Virus record (IMG/VR): IMGVR_UViG_3300023115_000100 | Coordinates: 1-23,641 of that record | Strand: one strand, 5' to 3' | Source: a virus | Length of the DNA stretch: 23,641 bases | Shown: piece after piece, positions 5,117 to 13,440 of the stretch | Numbering within the stretch: the first letter of the stretch is position 1 | Layout: each line of letters begins with the position of its first letter | Notes under the pieces: generated by a model | The model's input: the letters and a program-made list of their open reading frames with translations, nothing else | Told to the model about the DNA's origin: nothing | The model's database searches: none | Program-made: the position numbers and the translations under genes

Positions 5117-7671
5117 TTTTGCTTACTTACTGGTCTACCAGCATGTGATTTCTTCCACCAACCATAAGCATCCATGGTATTTGGATCGCTATTTGGATTT
5201 GGAATTATATCTTTAGTGGGATCATCTTCTACTTTTACCCCCTGCCCCTTTCCTTTCTCAGCATCAAGAATATTCTTTGTAGCAACTCCAAGACCTAATC
5301 CAAGTGTTCCAAGGGCAGCAATTTTACCTGCTGTTCCAAGAGGTTTTCTTGGTGGTTTTGGAATGTTTCTACCAGTTACTTGAGTTTTTGGTTTGCCAAA
5401 AACTCTCTTCATGAAACCAGTATTGAATAATCCACCTCTGGTCTGACTGCGAGTGATAGTAGTGGTTCCAGATCTGCCGAAAAGACCTTTTAACTTACCT
5501 GCTTGCCTTAATGCCCAAGGAGCAATTCTTGTTAGTGCTCCAATTCCCTCACAAACGGCATAGAGATCACTATCATAGCTAACACTCTCAGTAAGAGTCA
5601 GTGAAGAAATCACTTTCTCAGCAAGTTCTTCATCTTCAAGAGTCCAGAATTGAATAGTCTCATCAATAGTGTATCCACTCTTCAGCATAGCATCAGAGGT
5701 CTCAAGTACAAACTCTTCAAAAGTCTTCATTGAGAATGTATTTTTTCTTGGTTTTGGATTTGCTTTTTCCGCCTTTCTCTTAGCAACAATCTTATCATAC
5801 TGAGACTTAGTTACCAAATTCATTGCTGCTGGATTATCCACAACAACAGCAGTTCCTGCCTTATTCAATTTAAAAGAAGCAGTTTGCTGCTTATTTTTAA
5901 GATTATTCGCAGTGTTCTGAACCTGCTGTTGATTTACTCTAGGTCTTTGTGCTGGTGGTTTCATGGTCTTATTAAGGACCTTAGTAGCAAGTCCTCTAGC
6001 ACCTGCGTAACCAGCAATACCGCCAGCAATACCACCAAGAGCACCGCCTATCAGAGCCCCCTTAGGACCTAAGAAAGAACCAATCTTTGCTCCAAGTGCG
6101 AGACCTGCCTTAGCACCTGCCCATCCGCCAGCTGTTCCCGCACCGACCTGTGCGGCAGTTCTCTTAACTGACTGACGCTTAGAATATCCAGCGTCTCTAG
6201 CATCTTTGTAGGAAAGTCCAACATCTGCGATAGCAGCAGCAGGACCAGCAACACGACCAATACCACGGAGAGCACCTTTGACGCCCTTAACAGCAGGTGA
6301 AGATGGTTTATATGAGTAAGATCCTCTGCGACTGGTTGTAAATCCTGTTTGTGTACGCAAGTCACGAAAAGTCATTTTCTGACCTTGTGACTGAGGTTTG
6401 GTAGGTGATGGTTTTGCTGGTGGTTGAACGAAATTAGTTTGACTTGAAGTGACTCTAGCAGCACCTGTTGGTTTGGTAGGTGATGGTTTTGCTGGTGGTT
6501 GAACGAAATTAGTTTGACTTGAAGTGACTCTAGCAGCACCTGTTGGTTTTGAAGGTGCTTGAGTTGTTGGTGGAGTTCCTAAATTTAAAGTTTGTGAAGT
6601 TTTTGTCTTTGTCAGAGTGGCAGTTCCACCCTGAGAAGTACTAGGTTGTGTTGGAGTGCTACCGCTGCCACCACGACCACTACCAGTACCAGAACTTGGT
6701 TTGCTGCTAGATGGTGCTGTACCACCAGCAGACGGTGGTCTTTGAGCAGCAGGAGCATTGAACGCCCTTTTTAAAGCACGTCTTCTAGCATCCTCCAACG
6801 ACTTAAATGCCGCTTCACGTCTTGCAGTTTGTGGAACAATATCTTTATAACGACTAGTCATAGACTTATAAGTCTTTCTGACTTTGCTTCTTGCTGGTTT
6901 ATCACCAGCAGCTGCTCTACTCACAAGATCATCAACAGTCTTTGCTGATTGTCCTGGATTTTTTACACCACGTTTTGATGGATTATAATCAGCATCGCCA
7001 TATCCCCTAGTTACACTTCTAGTAGCATAAGTTTGAATACCTTTTGCTGTTGGTACTCCAGATTGTCCGATATAACCTCTTACACGACCTTTCTTAAAGG
7101 TTTTTAGTTGTGCTGCTGTAGGTGGTTTATTTACTGCTGCTCTTTTTCGCTCCAACTCTGCTCTGCGGGATTTTAAAGCTTTGGAAACTTCTGCTTGCTT
7201 AACTCCTTTTGGTTTCTCTACTGCTCTAGTCGCTTGGCGATATTTTTTTCCAGTTCCAGGTTCTGCACGTTTACCGACCATCGTTTCCTCTGGACCAGAA
7301 CTTTGTGCTGCTTGAAGTTCTGCAGATCCACCCTGATTTTTTAAAAGAGTGTCTTTAACTTGTTGTCTTTTTTCTTGCTCTTGTGCAGTTTTGATTGCTT
7401 TTTTAGAACTACCGAAATATACACCAGATTCTGGTTTACTTGATGTAGCAACAACTGATGGTTTTGTAGATTTGGCAGATTTCCAAAGACCTATAATCTC
7501 ATCAGAAGAAAGTGGTTTTCTTGCTGTATCAAGTCCTCTACGAATTCGTTGAGAAGAAAGTGATGATGTTTCTGGTCTAGCCTGACGCTGCAATTTCTTT
7601 TTGTCAGCATCAGATACAGGAAACGCTTCTTCTTTTATATTTTCAGTAATAAATTTCCTAAACGACTTCAT
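5113..7671 (-). CDS. Large basic modular protein with T4-type capsid-targeting N-terminus; probable packaged virion protein
   Basis: The 852-aa protein begins MKSFRKFITE, which fits the T4 internal-protein capsid-targeting sequence and its gp21 cleavage rule (I-x-E, cut after residue 10). Residues 11-310 are highly basic and probably disordered. Residues 310-430 are rich in P, S, T and G and contain an exact 25-residue tandem repeat. Residues 455-570 hold a glycine/alanine-rich hydrophobic stretch (for example GALIGGALGGIAGGIAGYAG at 538-557) that resembles a glycine zipper. Residue 648 starts a second targeting-like segment (MKTFEEFVLE), and 785-797 is another glycine-rich hydrophobic run. 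A late promoter lies 28 bases before the ATG. No enzymatic domain was seen. Packaging is inferred from the N-terminus, the promoter and the basic composition. Confidence 0.8.
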   Translation of the reverse strand: MKSFRKFITENIKEEAFPVSDADKKKLQRQARPETSSLSSQRIRRGLDTARKPLSSDEIIGLWKSAKSTKPSVVATSSKPESGVYFGSSKKAIKTAQEQEKRQQVKDTLLKNQGGSAELQAAQSSGPEETMVGKRAEPGTGKKYRQATRAVEKPKGVKQAEVSKALKSRRAELERKRAAVNKPPTAAQLKTFKKGRVRGYIGQSGVPTAKGIQTYATRSVTRGYGDADYNPSKRGVKNPGQSAKTVDDLVSRAAAGDKPARSKVRKTYKSMTSRYKDIVPQTARREAAFKSLEDARRRALKRAFNAPAAQRPPSAGGTAPSSSKPSSGTGSGRGGSGSTPTQPSTSQGGTATLTKTKTSQTLNLGTPPTTQAPSKPTGAARVTSSQTNFVQPPAKPSPTKPTGAARVTSSQTNFVQPPAKPSPTKPQSQGQKMTFRDLRTQTGFTTSRRGSYSYKPSSPAVKGVKGALRGIGRVAGPAAAIADVGLSYKDARDAGYSKRQSVKRTAAQVGAGTAGGWAGAKAGLALGAKIGSFLGPKGALIGGALGGIAGGIAGYAGARGLATKVLNKTMKPPAQRPRVNQQQVQNTANNLKNKQQTASFKLNKAGTAVVVDNPAAMNLVTKSQYDKIVAKRKAEKANPKPRKNTFSMKTFEEFVLETSDAMLKSGYTIDETIQFWTLEDEELAEKVISSLTLTESVSYDSDLYAVCEGIGALTRIAPWALRQAGKLKGLFGRSGTTTITRSQTRGGLFNTGFMKRVFGKPKTQVTGRNIPKPPRKPLGTAGKIAALGTLGLGLGVATKNILDAEKGKGQGVKVEDDPTKDIIPNPNSDPNTMDAYGWWKKSHAGRPVSKQN
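6395..6544 (-). repeat. Exact 75-bp tandem duplication within the 852-aa gene
   Basis: Two adjacent 75-base units (6395-6469 and 6470-6544) are identical, and the first five bases recur again at 6545-6549. Each unit encodes 25 residues of proline-rich linker containing TGAARVTSSQTNFVQPPAKP. Identity at every silent position shows that the duplication is recent or being homogenised. The length is a multiple of three, so the frame is kept. Confidence 0.95.
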
Positions 7672-7699
7672 CTGACGACAACACTTTTTCCTATATGGG

Positions 7700-7707
7700 T
7701 ATTTATA
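7700..7707 (-). promoter_or_regulatory. T4-type late promoter (TATAAATA)
   Basis: The minus strand reads TATAAATA 28 bases before the ATG of the 852-aa gene. This is the octamer recognised by the phage late sigma factor gp55 in T4-like phages. Its first bases come directly after the T-run of the terminator just upstream. Confidence 0.8.
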
Positions 7708-7734
7708 AAAAAAGAGAGGACCTCAGTCCTCTCT
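7707..7734 (-). terminator. Rho-independent terminator after the nrd transcription unit
   Basis: On the minus strand, AGAGAGGAC, a four-base loop (TGAG) and GTCCTCTCT form a perfect 9-bp stem followed directly by seven T residues. The stop codon of the 103-aa gene (7725-7723) lies inside the hairpin. It should end transcripts coming through gp61, nrdA and nrdB. Confidence 0.85.
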
Positions 7735-8034
7735 AGTATAAGCGTCGTATGCGTCATAAGCACCAAATAAAAAGTCATCAGAAGCAGCTGCCTCTTGGTA
7801 TGCTGCTAATGATGCTTCCTTAATATCTTCCGATGGTTGCGGAATCGGAGTAAGTGGTTCAATTTCGTCCATCTCTTTCCAGATTCTGGCAAATTCATCA
7901 GATTCGGTAGATTCAGTAGATTCGGTCCAAGTATGATCATGGGGAATAGGTTCAGTACCATATTCCCATGTATCATAATCTTCTTCGTTTCTTGGGTCAG
8001 AGTTGGAATCCTGAGAATGTATCTTTTTTGACAT
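7723..8034 (-). CDS. Acidic protein downstream of nrdB, unknown
   Basis: The 103-aa protein starts MSKKIHSQDSNSDP and is strongly acidic, with short repeats (TESTESTES; AYDAYDAY). I chose the ATG at 8034 because GGAGGT lies about ten bases upstream; a longer reading would run deep into nrdB in another frame and is not credible. The gene overlaps nrdB by 38 bases and ends inside the terminator hairpin, so it is the last gene of that transcription unit. No domain was recognised. Confidence 0.7.
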   Translation of the reverse strand: MSKKIHSQDSNSDPRNEEDYDTWEYGTEPIPHDHTWTESTESTESDEFARIWKEMDEIEPLTPIPQPSEDIKEASLAAYQEAAASDDFLFGAYDAYDAYTRED

Positions 8035-9181
8035 CTTGCTTGATACCTCCAACGATATATGATTCCACTTCAGTTTCCTGAGGGGCAACTTGGAGACCTT
8101 TGGAAGAAATCCAGTGTTCCGTCCAGGGCAGTGGATTGTTTTTAGCGGAGATGTCATAAAGTGGTTTCAGTCCGATTGCTTTCATTCTACGATTAGCGAC
8201 CCATTCGACATATTGTTGTAACAATTTGTCATTAAGACCTATCATAGACCCATCTTTGAACAGGTACTCTGCCCAAAGTTTTTCTTGATTTACACAGTTT
8301 TCAAATGTGCTGATCAACCAAGGTTCTTCTTCCTTGGCAATCTTTGCCATTTCTGGGTCATCTCCCTGCTTCCATTTATTTAGAATGTTCTGAGTGATGG
8401 CAAGATGCTGGTTTTCGTCTCTGGCAATTAAGGAGATGATCTTTGCACTTCCTTCCATAAGCTTGAGTTCGCCAAAAGCAAAACTACAAGCAAATGAGAC
8501 GTAAAAGCGAATACCTTCAAGAATATTAACGTTTGCAACTGCTCTGAAGAGTTTGCGTTTAAGTTCATACCTTGAATCGAGTGCGTAGGGGACTTGCTCT
8601 AATGCGTGCTGCCACTCCATAGAGTTATCATACTGATGGGCAGCGTTGATGAAGTCATTGTATGCTTCAGTAACGCTCTGAGCGCGTTCTACGATACGGT
8701 CATCGGTCAAGATGTGGTCAAACACGTCTGATGGGTCAGCATAGACGTTCTTGATGATGTGAGTGTATGAACGACTGTGAATCATTTCCATGAATCCCCA
8801 GACTTCCATACATGCTTCCAATTCAGGGAGGGAGCAGTATGGAATGAATGCCATACCAGGACCACGACCCTGAACAGAGTCCAGCATAATCTGATACTTT
8901 AGGTTAGAAGTGAAGATATGCTTTTGCTCTGGACGCAGTGTCTGATAGTCACTGCGATCTTTTTGTAAGGAGACCTCCTCAGGTCTCCAGAAATAACCAA
9001 GTTGTTGTGTTGTTAGTTTATCAAAAACTGGGTACTTGTAAGAGTCGTATCTTTGGATACCCAAAGGTTTTCCAAAGAACATTGGTTGCTTCTTGGTGTC
9101 AACTGTTTCTGAGTTGAACACCGTCATAGAATTTACCACGGGTTTACTCTCGCTGTTCGTCTTAAATCTTACAAGACTCAC
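7997..9181 (-). CDS. nrdB: Class Ia ribonucleotide reductase small subunit
   Basis: This 394-aa R2 protein supplies the tyrosyl radical with which NrdA reduces NDPs to dNDPs. It aligns along its length with E. coli NrdB: PMFFGKPL near 33-40, FWRPEEV at 64-70, metal ligands D101, E132, H135, E222, E256 and H259, and the radical tyrosine Y139 in IHSRSYTHI. The C-terminal tail (SGFQL) that docks on NrdA is intact. Translation probably starts at the GTG at 9181: AGGAGGAAGA sits just upstream, while the first internal ATG (9127) has no ribosome-binding site. The start overlaps the end of nrdA by 20 bases. The enzyme boosts dNTP supply for replication. Confidence 0.97.
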   Translation of the reverse strand: MSLVRFKTNSESKPVVNSMTVFNSETVDTKKQPMFFGKPLGIQRYDSYKYPVFDKLTTQQLGYFWRPEEVSLQKDRSDYQTLRPEQKHIFTSNLKYQIMLDSVQGRGPGMAFIPYCSLPELEACMEVWGFMEMIHSRSYTHIIKNVYADPSDVFDHILTDDRIVERAQSVTEAYNDFINAAHQYDNSMEWQHALEQVPYALDSRYELKRKLFRAVANVNILEGIRFYVSFACSFAFGELKLMEGSAKIISLIARDENQHLAITQNILNKWKQGDDPEMAKIAKEEEPWLISTFENCVNQEKLWAEYLFKDGSMIGLNDKLLQQYVEWVANRRMKAIGLKPLYDISAKNNPLPWTEHWISSKGLQVAPQETEVESYIVGGIKQDVKKDTFSGFQL

Positions 9182-11459
9182 ACTCTTCCTCCTCTGCTTG
9201 TTCTATTTGAGCGATTAGATTATCAAGACTTTCTTTGGTATCTTCTACCTCATCGGTCTTGAAGTCATATGTGTTTTGGTAGTAACTTGTCTTCCAACCA
9301 TACTTATAAGTGGTCAGAAGGTCCTGTGCCATCACGGAGACGGGTACTTCATTATCTGGATACTGGGTTGGGTTATAACTCCAGTTTCCACTGATTGCTT
9401 GGTCAAAAAACTTTTGCATAACAGCAACAATATTAATGTAACCCCTATTAGACTCCATGTCCCAGAGAAGTGTGTAATTGTTCTTAAGGCTAGCATACTG
9501 GGGAACGATTTGTTTGAGTGGTCCTTTTTTGCTCTTCTTAATGGACAAATACCCTCTAGGTGGTTCGATGCCATTTGTTGCGTTTGACACAACGGAACTG
9601 CTCTCTGATGGCATTTGAGCAGACAGTGTTGAGTTCCGTACTCCATGTTCCTTGACCCTAAGTCTAAGACTCTCCCAATCATAGTGAAGCTCATTCGGAA
9701 CTATTTCATCGACATCATGTTTATATGTATCGATTGGAAGAATTCCATTGCCATACTTGGTACGGTTACTGTATTCACAGGCACCTTTCTCTTGTGCCAG
9801 GTCCACTGTAGCAGAAATCAAGTAATATTGGAAGGCTTCTGTCAGTTTGTGAACTGCTTCCCAAGCACCTTTATCGGCGTAATTGTACCCCTGCTTCGCC
9901 AGGAAGTGTGCTAAACCGATATAACCGATTCCAAGTGAGCGGCGTGCCTTTGTGGCGATTTCTGCTGCTGTGATGGGGTAGTTTTGAAAATCAATAAGTT
10001 CATCAAGACTCCTAACAGCAAGATCGCAGAGAACTTCAAGATCCTCAAGATCCCTAATTTTTCCAACATTAATAGCAGAAAGAATGCAGAGAGCAATTTC
10101 ACCGTTAGGGTCGTCAATGTGTTGGAGTGGTTTGGTTGGGAGAGTAATCTCCTGACAGAGGTTACTCATCTCAACTTTATCCATGAAGGAAGAGTGAGAG
10201 TTGCAGTGGTCAATGTTCATGATGTACAAACGACCAGTCTCTGCGCGTTCTTTCAGGATGTCGAGGAAGAGTTCTTGAGCACCAATGGTTTTTCTAGGGA
10301 CCGACGCATCTGCTTCGTACTTTCCATATAACTCATCAAACTCAGGAGTACCGAAAGCATCATAAAGCCCAGGCACATCGTGAGGACTAAAGAGACTAAT
10401 GTCCTTGTTAGTGATAAACCTTTCATAGAAAAGTTTAGAGATTTGGATGGAGTAATCAAGTTTTCGGACACGGTTATCTTCGGTTCCTTTATTATTTTTT
10501 AGGACAATGATGTCTTCGATTTCTTGGTGCCAGATTGGGAAGTGGACAGTCGCTGATCCACCTCTGATGCCATTTTGAGTGCAGCATCGGACAGTTGCTT
10601 CAAACTTCTTGAGGAAAGGGACAACGCCTGTGTGCTGAACTTCTCCGCCTCTGATTTTAGCGTTGATGCCACGGATTCGACCTGCGTTGATGCCGATTCC
10701 CGCCCTTTGTGCAACATACCTGCCAATTGCCATATCAGAGCTAAAGATAGAATCGAGGGAGTCATCAACATCAACAAGAACACAGCTAGCATATTGTCGA
10801 AGTGGAGTTCGCACTCCCGCCATGATAGGTGTGGGAATGTTGATTTTGTGCTTTGAGATTGCGTTGTAGTATTTTCTGACATATTCCAGTCTGGTTTCCT
10901 TAGGATACTTAGAAAAAATAGTTGCCGCAATCAAGAGGTACATGAATTGTGGTGTCTCATATTGAGCACCTGTGCTGCGGTCTTGAACCAGGTACTTGTC
11001 AACAACCTGACGAAGACCTGCGTAAGTAAACAGGTAATCACGTTGATGGTCAATAAAAGATTCGAGTTTATCAAACTCTTCCCTAGTATAAAGATTTAGA
11101 ATCTCTGGATCGTAGACTCCTTTATTAACACAATTCTTAGTGTGCTCGTAAACAGTCAGAGTGTCATGTCTACGACCATTAATTTGCTTTCTGAGAGCGA
11201 ACAGAAGCAAACGTGCTGCCACGAATTGATAGTTGGGATGGTCCAGATCAATAAGGTCGCTAGCAGAGCGAATCAGAATCTCTTGAATCTCTGCTGTAGT
11301 GATGCCATCATAAAACTGAATTCCAGACTGCATTTCAACCTGAGAAGCAGAAACTCCTGCTAGATCTTTACATGCTTCTTCCACCATAACGTGGAGTTTA
11401 TTCAAATCAAGAGGTTCAGTTTTTCCGTTTCTCTTAACTACCTTTGTCCCGTTGCTCAT
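9162..11459 (-). CDS. nrdA: Class Ia ribonucleotide reductase large subunit
   Basis: The 765-aa catalytic subunit is full length (E. coli has 761). An N-terminal ATP-cone (VVKRNGKTEPLDLNKLH onward, about 1-90) indicates allosteric control by ATP/dATP. Active-site residues are present: C226 in YASCVLVD, N433/C435/E437 in SNLCQE, and C458 in EIALC. The YY pair of the radical-transfer path is in KTSYYQNT near the C-terminus, and the shuttle cysteines are in the terminal CESCKI. The ATG at 11459 overlaps the gp61 stop (ATGA); a TTG four codons earlier is less likely. nrdB follows with overlap, so the subunits are probably co-translated. Confidence 0.97.
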   Translation of the reverse strand: MSNGTKVVKRNGKTEPLDLNKLHVMVEEACKDLAGVSASQVEMQSGIQFYDGITTAEIQEILIRSASDLIDLDHPNYQFVAARLLLFALRKQINGRRHDTLTVYEHTKNCVNKGVYDPEILNLYTREEFDKLESFIDHQRDYLFTYAGLRQVVDKYLVQDRSTGAQYETPQFMYLLIAATIFSKYPKETRLEYVRKYYNAISKHKINIPTPIMAGVRTPLRQYASCVLVDVDDSLDSIFSSDMAIGRYVAQRAGIGINAGRIRGINAKIRGGEVQHTGVVPFLKKFEATVRCCTQNGIRGGSATVHFPIWHQEIEDIIVLKNNKGTEDNRVRKLDYSIQISKLFYERFITNKDISLFSPHDVPGLYDAFGTPEFDELYGKYEADASVPRKTIGAQELFLDILKERAETGRLYIMNIDHCNSHSSFMDKVEMSNLCQEITLPTKPLQHIDDPNGEIALCILSAINVGKIRDLEDLEVLCDLAVRSLDELIDFQNYPITAAEIATKARRSLGIGYIGLAHFLAKQGYNYADKGAWEAVHKLTEAFQYYLISATVDLAQEKGACEYSNRTKYGNGILPIDTYKHDVDEIVPNELHYDWESLRLRVKEHGVRNSTLSAQMPSESSSVVSNATNGIEPPRGYLSIKKSKKGPLKQIVPQYASLKNNYTLLWDMESNRGYINIVAVMQKFFDQAISGNWSYNPTQYPDNEVPVSVMAQDLLTTYKYGWKTSYYQNTYDFKTDEVEDTKESLDNLIAQIEQAEEEECESCKI

Positions 11460-12427
11460 ATTTTTTTCCAAGTGTTGAATTTAACTTTTGCTTCTAAACC
11501 AGAATATGTATTTAATTTTAACATAGACATAACGTCATGTCCAGCAAGGATCATATCGTTAATATCTTTCTCTACAATGTTGTTTCCCCAGATAACTACT
11601 TTGTCTCCTCTATCGATAAGTTTGGCGATTCGGTTGACGATTTCTCGGTTACGTGGTTCATTATCAAGAACCCAAATATAATCGCGCCAACCAAGCGACC
11701 GAATATCAACATCGGACCCGCACATAGCAACAGCGTTTTCCACGAACGTGGAGTCAAAGGGTCCTTCAACAATGTAAATCGGTTTTTCTTCATCGATGGT
11801 TTCAAGTCCGTATAGTTTCGGAGAATCATCGTTCAACATCACAGTGATATATTTAACCGGATTAGGAACTAGACTTCTACCCTGAAAACCGATTAGATTT
11901 TTATCCCTATCGTACATAGGGATGATAATACGCTGCTCATCTCTACCAATAGTGTCAAAGGTTTGTTTTTGTGTATTTGTCCACTGTTTGAACTTGTCAG
12001 CAAAGTAAAACTTTTCTGGATTTAGATTTCTTTTAAGTAAGTATTCCCTAGCAACTTCAGATTCAGATGCTCTAGGTAAATCGACCTTCTTTTTGAAAAT
12101 AGGTTTCTTGAAAGTGAACTCTGGTTCATCAACAACAAAACTTCTACCAGTATGTCCCTCCTTGAACTTCTCAAGGGTATACTGCTTATAGAGGGTTGTA
12201 TCAATCTTCTTGAGGAAATTATTCAAGGACAAACTAGCACCGCAGTTATGGCATTTGAAGTTTGTATTATTCTTCACGACATAAAAATACCCCCGCGTCT
12301 TGTTCTTGTTCTTCTGTGAATCACCACAGATAGGACAGCGGAAGTTATACAGGTCTGCCTTGACCTTCTTGAATTTTTGTAGACGCGAAGATACTAGTCC
12401 AATATACTTGGAATCAACTAGATCCAT
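11456..12427 (-). CDS. 61: DNA primase subunit (T4 gp61-type)
   Basis: The 323-aa protein makes RNA primers on the lagging strand together with gp41 helicase (T4 gp61 is 342 aa). An N-terminal zinc ribbon has CPICGD (C31, C34) and KCHNCG (C59, C62). The TOPRIM catalytic region carries EGPFD at 221-225 (catalytic glutamate) and DNE at 255-257 (metal-binding acidic pair). It lies well away from gp41 and uvsX and directly upstream of nrdA, with which it overlaps (ATGA), linking primer synthesis to nucleotide supply in one message. Confidence 0.92.
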   Translation of the reverse strand: MDLVDSKYIGLVSSRLQKFKKVKADLYNFRCPICGDSQKNKNKTRGYFYVVKNNTNFKCHNCGASLSLNNFLKKIDTTLYKQYTLEKFKEGHTGRSFVVDEPEFTFKKPIFKKKVDLPRASESEVAREYLLKRNLNPEKFYFADKFKQWTNTQKQTFDTIGRDEQRIIIPMYDRDKNLIGFQGRSLVPNPVKYITVMLNDDSPKLYGLETIDEEKPIYIVEGPFDSTFVENAVAMCGSDVDIRSLGWRDYIWVLDNEPRNREIVNRIAKLIDRGDKVVIWGNNIVEKDINDMILAGHDVMSMLKLNTYSGLEAKVKFNTWKKI

Positions 12428-12439
12428 TACAAAAGGTCT

Positions 12440-12853
12440 TTACTGTCGCTCTATTATAGCAGCGGCTTGGGGTGAAGTCAAGAAAAATGGTGCTAATCTG
12501 CTGCCCGCACCAATAAGAAGTGCTGCCACTACTAGCACTCCACCAACTTGCCAACGGAACTTTGAGAATGCTTTTATTTCTACCTGTAACCTATCAATTC
12601 TATCGTGAATAATCTTATGGTCCTTTTCACTTTCTGCTTTTAACTCATCAATCATTTTGATAATGAGTGTATCAGTCTTCATACTTTGCTCTATTCTCTC
12701 ATCGTGCTTTGTGAGAATCTGAGCAATACGATTATTACCTTCAGATATCTTTTCTACAGCGGACTCCAACTTTGCCAGCATTTCGCGTGACAGGTCTTCA
12801 TACATATCAAGTTTAGATTCAAGAACCGCTACCTTTGAACCTTGACTGAACAT
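12440..12853 (-). CDS. Coiled-coil protein with C-terminal membrane segment
   Basis: The 137-aa protein starts MFSQGSKVAVLESKLDMYED. Residues about 7-98 form one long heptad-type helix with no proline. A hydrophobic span follows at about 104-118 (VGGVLVVAALLIGAG), then a short tail. The topology resembles XhlA-like or other tail-anchored phage proteins; the role is unknown. The ATG at 12853 lies one base after the stop of the upstream gene. An upstream TTG reading was rejected for lack of a ribosome-binding site and for its overlap. Confidence 0.7.
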   Translation of the reverse strand: MFSQGSKVAVLESKLDMYEDLSREMLAKLESAVEKISEGNNRIAQILTKHDERIEQSMKTDTLIIKMIDELKAESEKDHKIIHDRIDRLQVEIKAFSKFRWQVGGVLVVAALLIGAGSRLAPFFLTSPQAAAIIERQ

Positions 12854-12854
12854 T

Positions 12855-13055
12855 TTATGCCATCCAGCGTTTTCTAACACCAGGAAAACATCCTCTACCA
12901 ATAATAGTGGGTTCTCCTTTCTTTCTCTTTTTCTTTACAGGAGGATCATCACCTGCTTCAACAGTACCAGCAATCTGACCATGTGATATAGACATGGTTG
13001 GACCACCCTCCTCTTTGAGAGTTCTAACAATATCAATAATTCTATCGATGTCCAT
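12855..13055 (-). CDS. Small protein with basic C-terminus, unknown
   Basis: The 66-aa protein starts MDIDRIIDIVRTLKEEGGPT. A short amphipathic N-terminal helix leads to a region with AGTVEAGDDPP, then a lysine/arginine-rich tail (PVKKKRKKGEP, ending in RKRW). The ATG shares a base with the stop of the 123-aa gene (TAATG), showing coupling. No function was recognised; the basic tail could bind nucleic acid. Confidence 0.7.
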   Translation of the reverse strand: MDIDRIIDIVRTLKEEGGPTMSISHGQIAGTVEAGDDPPVKKKRKKGEPTIIGRGCFPGVRKRWMA

Positions 13056-13426
13056 TAGAGATTCTTTAACTCTTGTAAGCAAACTTCGTCTATTTCAATC
13101 TCATTTATTACTGTCTTAGGATACTCTGGTACCCTATTCAAGAAAACAAGAAAACTTTTTATTGCTGGCCAAAGGTCTTGCTCCAAGTTATAGAACAAAA
13201 GAGGAACAGCGGCATCATCAAATACATTGAAAAGAATGATAAGATGATTTAATATCAGATGAATCTTAAGTTCACCAGTATTCTTATATCTTTTCAACAA
13301 TCTTTTTATATAACGAATCCGTTTCAGATCAGACTCAAAGTCATCTCTGGTAACAGCTTGAGGATTGTTATAGAATTTTATAGCGAAGAGTAAGTAATTA
13401 CTCTCATTCAATTCGTCAAATCTCAT
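13055..13426 (-). CDS. Conserved-looking helical protein, unknown
   Basis: The 123-aa protein starts MRFDELNESNYLLFAIKFYNNPQ and appears wholly alpha-helical, with alternating basic (LKRIRYIKRLLKRYK) and hydrophobic (HLILNHLIILFNVF) segments and an acidic C-terminus. The hydrophobic stretches look amphipathic rather than transmembrane. It resembles small conserved proteins I associate with T4-like phages but cannot name. It lies downstream of the late-promoter gene and is coupled to the next gene. Confidence 0.7.
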   Translation of the reverse strand: MRFDELNESNYLLFAIKFYNNPQAVTRDDFESDLKRIRYIKRLLKRYKNTGELKIHLILNHLIILFNVFDDAAVPLLFYNLEQDLWPAIKSFLVFLNRVPEYPKTVINEIEIDEVCLQELKNL

Positions 13427-13440
13427 ACATCACTCAATTA

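Noticed and set aside
6069-6365. 98-residue leucine/valine-rich frame on the minus strand inside the 852-aa gene
   Set aside because: It is the alternative frame of the alanine/glycine-rich region; no start signal, and the main frame is continuous and repeat-preserving.
10499-10930. 143-residue minus-strand frame within nrdA
   Set aside because: The nrdA frame here holds the conserved catalytic region; this is an out-of-frame reading.
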